Origin: Shewanella insulae
GTDB taxonomy: Bacteria; Pseudomonadota; Gammaproteobacteria; Enterobacterales; Shewanellaceae
DNA length: 64,000 bases
Assembly: GCF_009831655.1 (NCBI RefSeq)
Contig: NZ_WRPA01000004.1
Location: 1-64,000, forward strand
Reading direction: 5' to 3'
The notes under the pieces are model-generated. The model saw nothing but the letters and a program-made list of their open reading frames with translations, was not told the DNA's origin and did not search any database. Shown in pieces: positions 53,694 through 62,929 of the stretch (the first letter of the stretch is position 1; each line of letters opens with the position of its first letter). A program made the translations under genes and the position numbers.

Positions 53694-55238
53694 ATGAACG
53701 AAAAAACCATGGGATTTGATCTCGCAGCGGGGAAAAAGAAGAAGGTCACAATTGAGCCTAAAATCTTTTTTCCTTCTCTGATAGCCGTCATATTGCTCTC
53801 TTACCTGACCGTGAGGGATCTCGATGCGGCAAACGTAATTATCAAGGATGTATTTCATTATCTAACCCACTCCTGGGGATGGGCATTCGAGTGGTACATG
53901 ATAGCCCTGGCCATAGGTTGGGGTTGGCTGGTCTGGGGACCCTATGCAAACAACCGCTTGGGTCAGGAAAAGCCCGAGTTCAGCACAGGTAGCTGGATCT
54001 TCTTGATGTTTGCCTCCTGTACCTCGGCCGCAGTGCTCTACTGGGGGTCGCTAGAGGCTTACTACTATCTGACTTACCCACCCTTTGAAATCGAGTCTAT
54101 GTCGGTGCAAGCCAAAGAGCTTGGGGTAGCCTATAGTCTCTTCCACTGGGGTCCCTTGCCTTGGATGGGCTATGGCTTCTTTACCGTTGCCCTGGGTTAC
54201 TTCCTGTTTGTGAAGAAGATGGATGTGGTTCGTCCGAGCGGTACTCTTGAGCCGGTACTGGGTAAGCATCACAAGGGGATACTGGGTTCCTTCATCGACA
54301 ACATCTATGTCGTGGCACTAATCCTGGCCATGGGTACCAGCCTGGGCTTGGCGACACCTTTGGTGACCGAGTGTATTCAGTGGTTGTTTGGCATCGAGCG
54401 TACCATTGAGGTCGATACCTTCGTTATCTCTGTGTGGATCATCTTTAACGCCGTGTGCGTGGCATTTGGTCTGACTAAGGGGATCAAAATAGCCAGTGAT
54501 CTGCGTAGCTATCTGAGCATCATCATGCTGTTCTGGGTGTTCCTGATCGGTGCAACCAGCTTTACCGTCAACTACTTCACCGAGTCTGTCGGTGTGATGC
54601 TTGATTATCTACCACGCATGCTGTTCTACACTAGCTCTATCAGCGAAGGTAGCTGGCCACAGGACTGGACCGTGTTCTACTGGGCCTGGTGGGTCGTTTA
54701 TGGTATCCAGATGTGTATCTTCCTCGCCAAGATCTCTCGCGGTCGTACCGTACGTGAGCTGTGTCTGACTATGGTATTGGGTCTAACCGCTTCTACCTGG
54801 TTCCTGTGGACCATCCTAGGCAGTAACACAGTTAACCTGATGCACGAAAGCGTCATCAACATGGGCCAGCTGATCCAAGATCATGGTGCGCCGCGCGCCA
54901 TCATCGAGACCTGGGCAGCCTTACCCATGAGCACTATCACCATGTGGGGCTTCTTCATTCTCTGTTTCCTCGCCACAGTTACGCTGATCAACGCCTGTTC
55001 TTACACCCTGGCAATGTCGACCTGTAAGGGTGCCGATGCCGACAACGAACCACCTGTGTGGATCCGTGTGGGTTGGTCAGTGCTGGTAGGTGTTATCGGT
55101 ATCGTGTTGCTGTCGCTCGGTGGGTTGAAACCCCTGCAGACCGCCATCATTGCCGGTGGGGCGCCGCTGGTGATCGTCAACATCCTGGTGATCATCTCGT
55201 TCTTGAAAGATGCACGTAAAAACAAATGGGCTTCTTAG
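53694..55238 (+). CDS. caiT: CaiT L-carnitine/gamma-butyrobetaine antiporter (BCCT)
   Basis: Exchanges external L-carnitine for internal gamma-butyrobetaine without an ion gradient. It is 514 residues with 12 helices, close to E. coli CaiT throughout: [40 protein letters not shown] and the substrate-binding helix [25 protein letters not shown] with its Trp pair and Met. A GAGGGAGA sequence lies 9 bases before the ATG. It is the first gene of caiTABCD. The divergent fix operon supplies the electrons. Confidence 0.96.
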   Translation: MNEKTMGFDLAAGKKKKVTIEPKIFFPSLIAVILLSYLTVRDLDAANVIIKDVFHYLTHSWGWAFEWYMIALAIGWGWLVWGPYANNRLGQEKPEFSTGSWIFLMFASCTSAAVLYWGSLEAYYYLTYPPFEIESMSVQAKELGVAYSLFHWGPLPWMGYGFFTVALGYFLFVKKMDVVRPSGTLEPVLGKHHKGILGSFIDNIYVVALILAMGTSLGLATPLVTECIQWLFGIERTIEVDTFVISVWIIFNAVCVAFGLTKGIKIASDLRSYLSIIMLFWVFLIGATSFTVNYFTESVGVMLDYLPRMLFYTSSISEGSWPQDWTVFYWAWWVVYGIQMCIFLAKISRGRTVRELCLTMVLGLTASTWFLWTILGSNTVNLMHESVINMGQLIQDHGAPRAIIETWAALPMSTITMWGFFILCFLATVTLINACSYTLAMSTCKGADADNEPPVWIRVGWSVLVGVIGIVLLSLGGLKPLQTAIIAGGAPLVIVNILVIISFLKDARKNKWAS

Positions 55239-55290
55239 GCTGGAGTTCCTCCACCTAAGCAGTCGTTAACCGTAAAGATAGGAATATACG

Positions 55291-56427
55291 ATGGACTTTA
55301 AATTAACCGACGAACAAGAGCTATTCGTTTCTGGTATTCGCGATCTGATGGCGAAGGAGAACTGGGAAAGCTATTTTGCCGAGTGTGATGAAAATAGCCA
55401 GTACCCTGAAAGGTTTGTCAAAGAGCTGGCCGAGATGGGTATCGATAGCCTGCTGCTGCCTGAGGAGCACGGTGGATTCGAAGAGGGCATGGTAACCCTC
55501 ACTGCAATCTGGGAAGAGCTGGGTCGCCTGGGCGCCCCTACCTATGTCCTGTATCAACTACCTGGCATCGCCACTGTGCTGAGACACGGCAACCAAGATC
55601 AGATCGATAAGATCATGGCGCTGCGTGGCACGGGTAAGCAGATGTGGAACTCGGCGATTACCGAGCCAAGCGCGGGTTCAGATGTGGGCAGCCTGCTGAC
55701 CACCTACAAGCGCCGTAACGGCAAGGTCTACCTGACGGGTAGCAAGTGCTTCATCACCAGCGCCGCCGGCATCCCATACGTGGTGGTGATGGCCAAAGAT
55801 GCGGACAGCGAGAAGCCAATCTTCACCGAATGGTTTGTCGACATGACCAAGCCTGGCATCAAGCTGAGCAAGCTGCCCAAGCTGGGTCTTAAGATGGACA
55901 GCTGCTGTGAGTTGCAGTTTGACGAGGTCGAGCTGGAAGAATCAGACATGTTCGGTATCGAGGGTAACGGCTTCCTGCGAGTGAAGGAGGAGTTCGACTC
56001 TGAGCGCTTCCTGGTGGCATTGACCAACTATGGCGCGGCCTACTGCGCCTTCGAAGATGCGGCCAAATACGCCAATCAGCGCGTACAGTTTGGCGAGACT
56101 ATCGGTCGCTTCCAGCTGATCCAGGACAAGTTCGCCCATATGGCCATCAAGCTGAACAGCATGAAGAACATGGTCTATGAAGCGGCATGGAAGTGCGACC
56201 AAGGCACCATGACTTCCGGCGACTCGGCCATGTGTAAATACTTCTGTGCCAATGCAGGTTTCGAGGTGATCGACTCTGCCATGCAGGTATTGGGTGGCTA
56301 CGCTATCGCAGGTGAACATCGCATCGGCCGTATGTGGCGCGACATCCGTGTCGACCGCGTATCAGGCGGCTCAGATGAGATGCAGATCCTGACGCTGGGC
56401 CGTGCCGTGTTGAAGCAATATCGCTAA
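55291..56427 (+). CDS. caiA: CaiA crotonobetainyl-CoA reductase
   Basis: An acyl-CoA-dehydrogenase-fold flavoprotein (378 residues) that reduces crotonobetainyl-CoA to gamma-butyrobetainyl-CoA with electrons from FixABCX. It carries [42 protein letters not shown] and the C-terminal [20 protein letters not shown], matching E. coli CaiA closely. It lies 52 bases after caiT and is probably in the same transcript. Confidence 0.95.
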   Translation: MDFKLTDEQELFVSGIRDLMAKENWESYFAECDENSQYPERFVKELAEMGIDSLLLPEEHGGFEEGMVTLTAIWEELGRLGAPTYVLYQLPGIATVLRHGNQDQIDKIMALRGTGKQMWNSAITEPSAGSDVGSLLTTYKRRNGKVYLTGSKCFITSAAGIPYVVVMAKDADSEKPIFTEWFVDMTKPGIKLSKLPKLGLKMDSCCELQFDEVELEESDMFGIEGNGFLRVKEEFDSERFLVALTNYGAAYCAFEDAAKYANQRVQFGETIGRFQLIQDKFAHMAIKLNSMKNMVYEAAWKCDQGTMTSGDSAMCKYFCANAGFEVIDSAMQVLGGYAIAGEHRIGRMWRDIRVDRVSGGSDEMQILTLGRAVLKQYR

Positions 56428-56587
56428 ACGGGGAGGGTAGCGGCGCGGCTCCCAGCGTCGCTGCCCAAGGTTGGCGGTGTGATGGCCGCCATCTCCTCAC
56501 AATCTCATTAACGTTGAAAATTCGCTACCGCATTGATGCCTGTGCATCAGTGCCGGGGACGGGTTTGTGTGAAAAAGGATGCTAGAT

Positions 56588-57814
56588 ATGTCGAAAAAGT
56601 TATTTACCCCGCAATTTGGTCCCCTGTCGGGCCTGCGTGTGGTGTTCTCAGGGATTGAAATTGCCGGCCCATTCGCGGCGCAGATGTTAGCAGAGTGGGG
56701 CGCCGAGGTGATCTGGATTGAAAACGTCGCCTACGCCGATACTATTCGCGTGCAGCCTCACTATCCAGAGCTGTCACGTCGTAACCTGCATGCCCTGTCG
56801 CTGAACATCTTTAAGGATGAAGGCCGCGACGCCTTCCTTAAGTTGATGGAGACCACTGACATCTTTATCGAGGCCAGTAAGGGCCCTGCCTTTGCCCGTC
56901 GCGGCATTACCGATGAGGTGTTATGGCAACACAATCCTAAGTTGGTTGTCGCTCACCTGTCAGGCTTCGGCCAGTACGGCACCGATGAGTACACTAACCT
57001 GGCCGCCTACAACACCATCGCCCAGGCCTTCAGTGGTTACCTGATTCAAAACGGCGACAAAGACCAGCCTATGCCGGCCTTCCCTTATACCGCAGACTAT
57101 TTCTCAGGCATGACGGTGACTACGGCGGCCCTGGCGGCCCTACACAAGGTACGCGAGACGGGTGTCGGCGAGAGTATCGATGTGGCCATGTATGAGGTGA
57201 TGCTGCGCATGGGGCAGTACTTCATGATGGACTACTTCAACGGCGGCGAAGTCTGTCCACGCATGACCAAAGGTAAAGATCCTTACTATGCCGGTTGCGG
57301 CCTCTACAAGTGTGTCGACGGCTATATTGTCATGGAGCTGGTGGGTGCCATGCAGATCGAAGAGATGTTTAAGGACATGGGGATCAGCCACCTGTGGGGC
57401 ACGCCAGAGATCCCTGAGGGCACCCAGCTTATCCATAGGGTGGAATGCCCCTTCGGCGACGAGGTGGAGTCCAGCCTGGACAACTACCTCAATGGCAAGA
57501 CCATCGAATTCGTGTTGGCCCGCTTTGCCGAGCTGAAGATTGCCTGTGCCAAGGTGCTGACCATTCCCGAGCTGGAAGGCAATCCGCAGTACCAGGCCCG
57601 CGAGTCGATCACCGAGTGGACCAACATCGACGGCAAGGCCTGTAAGGGCCCGAACGTTATGCCTAAGTTCAAGAACAACCCTGGCAAGATCTGGCGCGGC
57701 ATGCCTAAGCATGGCATGGATACCGCGGCCATCTTGGGCGACATCGGCTATTCGGAAGCAGAGATCGCGGCGCTAAGCGCCAAGGGACTCGCCAAGGTGT
57801 TTGAAGCTAAGTGA
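56588..57814 (+). CDS. caiB: CaiB L-carnitine CoA-transferase
   Basis: A class III CoA-transferase (408 residues) that moves CoA from gamma-butyrobetainyl-CoA to carnitine. The catalytic Asp170 lies in [10 protein letters not shown]. Long stretches such as [20 protein letters not shown] and [12 protein letters not shown] equal or nearly equal E. coli CaiB. The ATG at 56588 is preferred (AAGGA nine bases before); an ATG three codons earlier sits too close to it. The 160-base gap after caiA contains a possible GGCGG/CCGCC hairpin. Confidence 0.96.
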   Translation: MSKKLFTPQFGPLSGLRVVFSGIEIAGPFAAQMLAEWGAEVIWIENVAYADTIRVQPHYPELSRRNLHALSLNIFKDEGRDAFLKLMETTDIFIEASKGPAFARRGITDEVLWQHNPKLVVAHLSGFGQYGTDEYTNLAAYNTIAQAFSGYLIQNGDKDQPMPAFPYTADYFSGMTVTTAALAALHKVRETGVGESIDVAMYEVMLRMGQYFMMDYFNGGEVCPRMTKGKDPYYAGCGLYKCVDGYIVMELVGAMQIEEMFKDMGISHLWGTPEIPEGTQLIHRVECPFGDEVESSLDNYLNGKTIEFVLARFAELKIACAKVLTIPELEGNPQYQARESITEWTNIDGKACKGPNVMPKFKNNPGKIWRGMPKHGMDTAAILGDIGYSEAEIAALSAKGLAKVFEAK

Positions 57815-57822
57815 GGCAAGTG

Positions 57823-59379
57823 ATGGATATCGTGGGCAGCAGAACATTAAGGTGCATGTGGCAGGAGCGTGCGCAGCAGTACGGTGATAACACGGCATTG
57901 ATCTATGAAGATGCTGGCGGCGATATCCGCAGCTTTACCTATCAATCCCTGGACGCCCAGATCAACCGGGCGGCCAACCTCTTCCTCAAACAGGGGATAG
58001 CCAAGGGCGACAAGGTGGCGGTGCAGCTCTATAACAGCCCTGAATTTATCTTCTGCTGGTTTGGCCTCGCCAAGATAGGCGCGGTGATAGTGCCTATCAA
58101 CACCCAATATGTGCAGGGAGAATGCCGGCACATACTGACCAAGTGTGACGTCAGGGCCCTGGTGACTGAGCCAAGCTTTCTGCCTATCTATGAGGCGTTG
58201 GCGGCGAAGGGGCAAAGGCTCGAGCAGATCTTCGTCGCCCGCGCGCCGGGTGAGCCTTATCAAGGCCTGGTGAATTTCGATGACCTATTGGCGCTGCAGT
58301 CTTCCACCCTGGATACCTATGTGCCACTGGATAGCGAAGATCCCGCCGAGATCCTGTTTACTTCGGGGACGACATCCTTGCCCAAGGGGGTGGTGCTCAC
58401 CCACTGCAACCTGCAGTTTGCCGGCCACTACACCGCTTGGCAGACCCGGTTGGCGGCCAGGGACAGGTATCTCTCCATGATGCCTAATTTCCACATCGAT
58501 TTTCAGTGCAACGCGGCCATGGCGGTATTTGCCGTGGGCGCCTGCCTGGTGATGCTGGAGAAATACAGTGCCCGTCGGTTCTGGAAGCAGATTTGCGACT
58601 ATCGCGCCACGCTGACCCATAGCATGCCGATGATCTTACGCACCCTTATGTTGCAACCCGTGGCCGAGGGGGAAGACCAGCATTGTCTGCGTGACATGTT
58701 GTTCTTCATGCATATCTCGGATCAGGAGAAGCTGGATTTCGAGACGCGCTTCAAGGTGACCCTGTTCAATTCCTACGGCATGACAGAGACCCTGGTGGGA
58801 CTGATCGGCGATACGCCGGGCGAGCCCCGCCACTGGCCGTCAATTGGACGTCCCGGGCTGGGTTATGAGGCCAAGGTGACCGACGAGACCGGCCATGAGG
58901 TGGCGCCCAACGTGGTGGGCGATCTCTGGGTCAAGGGCGTGCCTGGCCGCAGCCTGTTTAAGGAGTACTACCAAGACCCTCAGGCCACCCAGGCGGCGCT
59001 GCGTTGCGACGGCTGGCTCATCACTGGGGATAAGGCCTATGTGGATGAGCGGGGGCTGTTCTACTTCGTCGATCGCAAGAGCAACATGATCAAGCGTTCG
59101 GGCGAGAACATCTCCAGCACCGAGGTGGAGAACATCCTCATGTCCCATCCCGCTATTCAGGATGCCGCTGTCATAGGCGTGGCCGATCCCATTCGCGATC
59201 AGGCCGTCAAGGCGTTCGTCATCTTTGCCCCCGGTATGTCGCTGACCGTCGAGGAGATATTGGCGTTTTGTAGCGCCAACATGGCCAAGTTTAAGGTGCC
59301 CAGTGTGGTGGAGATCCGCAAGAGCTTTCCCCGCACCTGCACCTGCAAAGTCGATAAGAAACTGCTCGAGTGCCAATGA
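57823..59379 (+). CDS. caiC: CaiC carnitine/crotonobetaine-CoA ligase
   Basis: Activates carnitine, crotonobetaine or gamma-butyrobetaine with ATP and CoA. It is a 518-residue ANL-family enzyme with the P-loop ILFTSGTTSLPKGVV, NSYGMTE, GWLITGDKAYVDERGLFYFVDRKSNMIKRSGENIS and the C-terminal hinge. The catalytic-Lys segment reads FPRTCTCKVDKKLLE, with Cys where most relatives have Gly before the Lys. The ATG at 57823 aligns with the E. coli start MDIIGG; GTG at 57811 overlaps caiB and is less likely. It follows caiB by eight bases. Confidence 0.94.
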   Translation: MDIVGSRTLRCMWQERAQQYGDNTALIYEDAGGDIRSFTYQSLDAQINRAANLFLKQGIAKGDKVAVQLYNSPEFIFCWFGLAKIGAVIVPINTQYVQGECRHILTKCDVRALVTEPSFLPIYEALAAKGQRLEQIFVARAPGEPYQGLVNFDDLLALQSSTLDTYVPLDSEDPAEILFTSGTTSLPKGVVLTHCNLQFAGHYTAWQTRLAARDRYLSMMPNFHIDFQCNAAMAVFAVGACLVMLEKYSARRFWKQICDYRATLTHSMPMILRTLMLQPVAEGEDQHCLRDMLFFMHISDQEKLDFETRFKVTLFNSYGMTETLVGLIGDTPGEPRHWPSIGRPGLGYEAKVTDETGHEVAPNVVGDLWVKGVPGRSLFKEYYQDPQATQAALRCDGWLITGDKAYVDERGLFYFVDRKSNMIKRSGENISSTEVENILMSHPAIQDAAVIGVADPIRDQAVKAFVIFAPGMSLTVEEILAFCSANMAKFKVPSVVEIRKSFPRTCTCKVDKKLLECQ

Positions 59380-59435
59380 GGCATGAGCAGCACAAATTTT
59401 CCGTTATCACGCGATAACTTAACTGGAGTAGTAAC

Positions 59436-60221
59436 ATGAGCGAATCATTACACGTGACCCGTAATGGCAGCATCTTAGAGATCGTTTTAGACCGACCTAA
59501 GGCCAATGCCATCGATGCAAAAACCAGTTACGAGATGGGAGAAGTCTTCCTGGCATTTCGTGACGATCCCGAGCTTAGAGTTGCCATCATTACCGGTGCC
59601 GGTGCCCGTTTCTTCTCTGCGGGCTGGGATCTCAAGGCGGCGGCCGAGGGTGAGGCGCCAGACGCCGACTTCGGCCCGGGCGGTTTCGCCGGTCTGACCG
59701 AGCTGTTTGACCTAGACAAGCCGGTGATCGCCGCGGTTAATGGCTACGCCTTCGGTGGTGGTTTCGAGCTTGCCCTGGCGGCAGACCTGATCGTCTGCGC
59801 CGACAACGCCAGCTTCGCCCTGCCAGAGGCCAAACTAGGCATAGTACCAGACAGCGGCGGTATGCTGCGTCTGCCTAAGTTGCTGCCTGCCCCTATCGTC
59901 AACGAGTTGATGATGACGGGCCGCACCATGGACGCCCAGGAGGCATTGCGCTGGGGCGTGGTCAACCGCGTGGTTGAACAAGAAGCCCTGATGGCGACGG
60001 CTCGTGAGTTGGCAAACGAGATCAGCCAGAGTGCACCGCTGGCGCTGGCGGCCATCAAGGAGATCTATCGCGAGACGGGTGAGCTGTCTGTCGAGCAGGG
60101 CTATGCCCATATTCGCAGCGGTCAGCTTAAGCACTATCCGAGTGTGCTGCACTCTGAAGATGCGCTGGAAGGCCCGGCGGCCTTCGCCGAGAAACGCGAT
60201 CCTGTGTGGCAGGGCAAGTAA
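59436..60221 (+). CDS. caiD: CaiD crotonobetainyl-CoA hydratase
   Basis: A crotonase-family enzyme (261 residues, the E. coli length) that interconverts L-carnitinyl-CoA and crotonobetainyl-Co[21 protein letters not shown], the oxyanion hole [14 protein letters not shown] and the catalytic Glu segment [14 protein letters not shown] are nearly identical to E. coli CaiD. It is the last recognisable cai gene; caiE does not follow. It starts 56 bases after caiC. Confidence 0.96.
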   Translation: MSESLHVTRNGSILEIVLDRPKANAIDAKTSYEMGEVFLAFRDDPELRVAIITGAGARFFSAGWDLKAAAEGEAPDADFGPGGFAGLTELFDLDKPVIAAVNGYAFGGGFELALAADLIVCADNASFALPEAKLGIVPDSGGMLRLPKLLPAPIVNELMMTGRTMDAQEALRWGVVNRVVEQEALMATARELANEISQSAPLALAAIKEIYRETGELSVEQGYAHIRSGQLKHYPSVLHSEDALEGPAAFAEKRDPVWQGK

Positions 60222-60258
60222 GCCACAATGCGTGCAAATTGGGATGGAGGTCGCCTAA

Positions 60259-60523
60259 GGAAGGTGCGAATAAGTCCCGTGCTTGCTCTGCGAGTGCTTA
60301 TAGTGGATAGATGCAAGGCACAGTTTGCAGCGAATGGCCCTAGTCCTTCGCAAGAACTGTAACGCAGCAAATACCGCTGTAAGCCTCGCCCTGCGGGGCT
60401 TTGACAGCAACACCATTTCGGCGTTATTCAACTTCAGCAGGCCTTGGCATGCCCTCAGTTGAATGCCTTGAACTGTCGTTGCTATCAAAGCCAGAGCTGT
60501 GCGACGACTTGTTCGCACCTTCC
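60259..60523. mobile_element. 265-bp MITE of the IS5 group
   Basis: Left end GGAAGGTGCGAATAAGTC; right end (minus strand from 60523) GGAAGGTGCGAACAAGTC, an 18-bp terminal inverted repeat with one mismatch. It is flanked by CTAA (60255-60258 and 60524-60527), a 4-bp duplication of the YTAR type used by the IS5 group, whose ends begin GGAAGGTGCGAA. There is no transposase frame, so it is a non-autonomous element, presumably derived from an internally deleted IS5 relative. It occupies most of the 439-base gap between caiD and the hydrolase gene. Confidence 0.88.
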
Positions 60524-60660
60524 CTAACGGGGGCCTCCATTTCTGTATCTTTATCAGCAAGATGAGACCGGACGTGCCTTGTGATTGGCGACGGTGAGAA
60601 TTAAGGAGCGCAGCTTGGGGACGACTCAATCTAAGGCGCTTTAAGTATAAGGAGTTAGTC

Positions 60661-61623
60661 ATGCCACTCGATCCCGAGGTTGCGCAATTTTTACAAGAGG
60701 TTGAAGACTCAGGGGCGCCCGCCTATGAGACGATGACGCCCGCAGAGGCCAGGCGTCAGGAGCTGACGGATCTTGCCATTGCCAAGGCGGGTAGAACGCC
60801 GGAGGCGGTGGGTGAGGTGATCCACAGCTTTATTCCCGGTCCGACGGCGGATCTGCCCGTGCGCATCTATCGCCCACTGGGGGTAGAGGTGCCTGGGGCT
60901 GGCGCGCCGGCGTTGATCTTTATCCATGGTAGCGGCTGGGTGGTCTCCAATATCGAAACTAACGATCACTTTAGCCGGGCACTGGCTAATCGCACCGGTG
61001 CCGTGGTGATCGCTGTTAACTATCAGAAGGCGCCCGAGCACAAGTTTCCTATTCCCATGGACGACTGCTACAGCGCGACGCTCTGGGTGTTTGAGCAGGC
61101 CAAGGCTCTGGGGCTGGATCCTAAGCGTATCGGCATCATGGGCGACAGCGCCGGGGGCAATCTGGCCGCCGCGGTGACCCTGAGGCTGCGCGATGAGATG
61201 GGGCCGCTGCTGGCATGCCAGGTGCTGGTGTATCCGGCGGTGCATTATGGCTGGGACACGGACTCGGCTAAGCTCCACGGCACAGGCTACCTGCTGCAAA
61301 GAGAGAGCATGAAATATTACTGGGGGCATTATCTTCGCAGTCCGGCCGATGGGCAAAACCCCTATTGTTCGCCCTTAAATGCCTCTAGCCATAGCTGTCT
61401 GCCGCCGGCGCTCATCTATACCGCCGAGTACGACCCTCTGTGCGACGATGGCTTCAACTATGCGCAGAAGCTAAAACTGGCCGGGGTGCCTGTGTCTTAC
61501 AAGATGTATGAGGGTACGATTCACGGCTTTATCAAGATGTTACAACGTTTTACTCAGGCGCAGACCTTTCTCGATGAGCTGAGTGAGGCGGTAAGGCCGC
61601 TGCTGGCCCCACAAGGGGAGTAG
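60661..61623 (+). CDS. Alpha/beta hydrolase, HSL-type esterase
   Basis: A 320-residue esterase/lipase of the hormone-sensitive-lipase family. The triad is Ser163 (GDSAGG), Asp258 (EYDPLCDDG) and His288 (GTIHGF). The oxyanion motif is HGSGW (89-93) instead of the usual HGGGW. It has no signal peptide, so it is cytoplasmic. AAGGAG precedes the ATG. It is downstream of caiD but separated by a MITE, so co-transcription is uncertain. Hydrolysis of acylcarnitines to free carnitine would suit the cluster; this is inference only. Confidence 0.82.
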   Translation: MPLDPEVAQFLQEVEDSGAPAYETMTPAEARRQELTDLAIAKAGRTPEAVGEVIHSFIPGPTADLPVRIYRPLGVEVPGAGAPALIFIHGSGWVVSNIETNDHFSRALANRTGAVVIAVNYQKAPEHKFPIPMDDCYSATLWVFEQAKALGLDPKRIGIMGDSAGGNLAAAVTLRLRDEMGPLLACQVLVYPAVHYGWDTDSAKLHGTGYLLQRESMKYYWGHYLRSPADGQNPYCSPLNASSHSCLPPALIYTAEYDPLCDDGFNYAQKLKLAGVPVSYKMYEGTIHGFIKMLQRFTQAQTFLDELSEAVRPLLAPQGE

Positions 61624-61640
61624 AACACAGCCGATTGCGG

Positions 61641-61662
61641 GGCGATAGCCAGGACTATCGCC
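61641..61662. other. Hairpin after the hydrolase gene
   Basis: GGCGATAG-CCAGGA-CTATCGCC has a perfect 8-bp stem but no T-run. It could stabilise the mRNA end; it is not a standard terminator. Confidence 0.4.
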
Positions 61663-61766
61663 GCCGAGTGATGGGGAGCTTCCACAGGATCTTCTGTCTC
61701 ACGCCGTTTAATGCCTATCTCGTGGTCGATATCACTGTTTCAATCTTGTCACTTAGTGATCTTAGT

Positions 61767-61787
61767 CTGATTACCACAATTAATCAG
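61767..61787. promoter_or_regulatory. LysR-type box upstream of the regulator
   Basis: CTGATTA-CCACAAT-TAATCAG has perfect 7-bp arms and fits T-N11-A (ATTA...TAAT). It ends 102 bases before the lysR start, as for autoregulated LTTR genes. I do not find this sequence in the caiT or fixA upstream regions. Confidence 0.5.
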
Positions 61788-61889
61788 TAATTTAACCTGG
61801 TGTTAACTTAGATATTGTGCGCGGCGTTACATATTTTCGCTAGCTCCCTTGTTAGCATTTTGATTCGGTTTTCGCTTTGCTAAAGAATC

Positions 61890-62801
61890 ATGAATAATAA
61901 TATTCCGCTAAGAGCGCTGCAGATATTTGAGGCATGTGCCAGGTTAGAAAGTTGTTCCCTCGCGGCTAATGAGCTGTGCATTACCCAGAGCGCGGTGTCG
62001 CAGCAGATAAAGCAGCTGGAAGACTATTTCTTAGAGAAGTTATTTTACAGGCAAGGTGGAAAGATCAACCTCACCGAGGCGGGCATAGAGCTCAGAGAGC
62101 GTCTGGCGCCGGTGTTTTACGATCTCAACAGCGTCTGTTCCAGCCTGGTACAGAACATGGCGGGTGAGGTGAGGGTGCATTCCTACACCTCCCTGGCGGC
62201 CAGATGGCTGGTGCCTAAGATGGAGCAGCTTAGGCAGATGTATCCCGAGCTCAATATCAATGTCGGCATGTTTCAGAACGATATCGAGATGAGCGACATG
62301 ATCGCCGATATCTTCATCGTCACTCGCGAGTGTCAGGACGGTTATACCATCATCCCTCTGGTCACCGAGAAGCTGGTGGCCTTCTGCAGCCCTGAATATC
62401 TTGCCCAGTCTGAGGGGATCAGCCTGGCGACCCTAGATCAACACTGCCTGCTCTACTCCAAACATAAAGATTATGGCGTCGACTGGGATACCTGGTTTAG
62501 AAACAATGATATCGCCATCAGTCCCAACCAGAAGAAGATCTTCTTCAATCACAACATGCTGGCGGTACAGGCTGCCATCTACGGCCAGGGGATAGTATTG
62601 GGACTGGAGCAGACACTCAAGGTGGAGCTGGACTCAGGTAATCTGGTGAAGCTGGACCTGCCCACCTGTCTCTCCGGGCTGACCTATTACATCGCCTATA
62701 AGACCTCCAAGAAGCGCGACGCACGTATCATGCGTATCGTCGATTGGATCATCGACAACTATCCGGGGGATCATCCGGGAGATCGCACCCTGGCGCGTTA
62801 A
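61890..62801 (+). CDS. LysR-family transcriptional regulator
   Basis: A 303-residue LTTR. The N-terminal helix-turn-helix is LRALQIFEACARLESCSLAANELCITQSAVSQQIKQLED (5-45). The C-terminal effector domain (about 90-295) is a periplasmic-binding-protein fold of GcvA type (SYTSLAARWLVPKM). It lies at the end of the carnitine region, and no CaiF homologue is visible, so it is the best local candidate for controlling the cluster. The ligand is unknown. A clear T-N11-A box lies upstream. Confidence 0.88.
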   Translation: MNNNIPLRALQIFEACARLESCSLAANELCITQSAVSQQIKQLEDYFLEKLFYRQGGKINLTEAGIELRERLAPVFYDLNSVCSSLVQNMAGEVRVHSYTSLAARWLVPKMEQLRQMYPELNINVGMFQNDIEMSDMIADIFIVTRECQDGYTIIPLVTEKLVAFCSPEYLAQSEGISLATLDQHCLLYSKHKDYGVDWDTWFRNNDIAISPNQKKIFFNHNMLAVQAAIYGQGIVLGLEQTLKVELDSGNLVKLDLPTCLSGLTYYIAYKTSKKRDARIMRIVDWIIDNYPGDHPGDRTLAR

Positions 62802-62929
62802 CCCGCATCTCATGGGTTAGTGCCGTTTGGCCCTTGCCTAGGGGACAAAACAATTTCGTTTTTAGGTACTTAACAAGTAAGCAACTTTTGTTATGATGAG
62901 TTTCCATTGACTTATCACTGGCTTATCTC

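Noticed and set aside
60255..60662. 135-codon minus-strand ORF between caiD and the hydrolase
   Set aside because: It runs through the whole MITE, including its inverted ends, and has no protein-like features.
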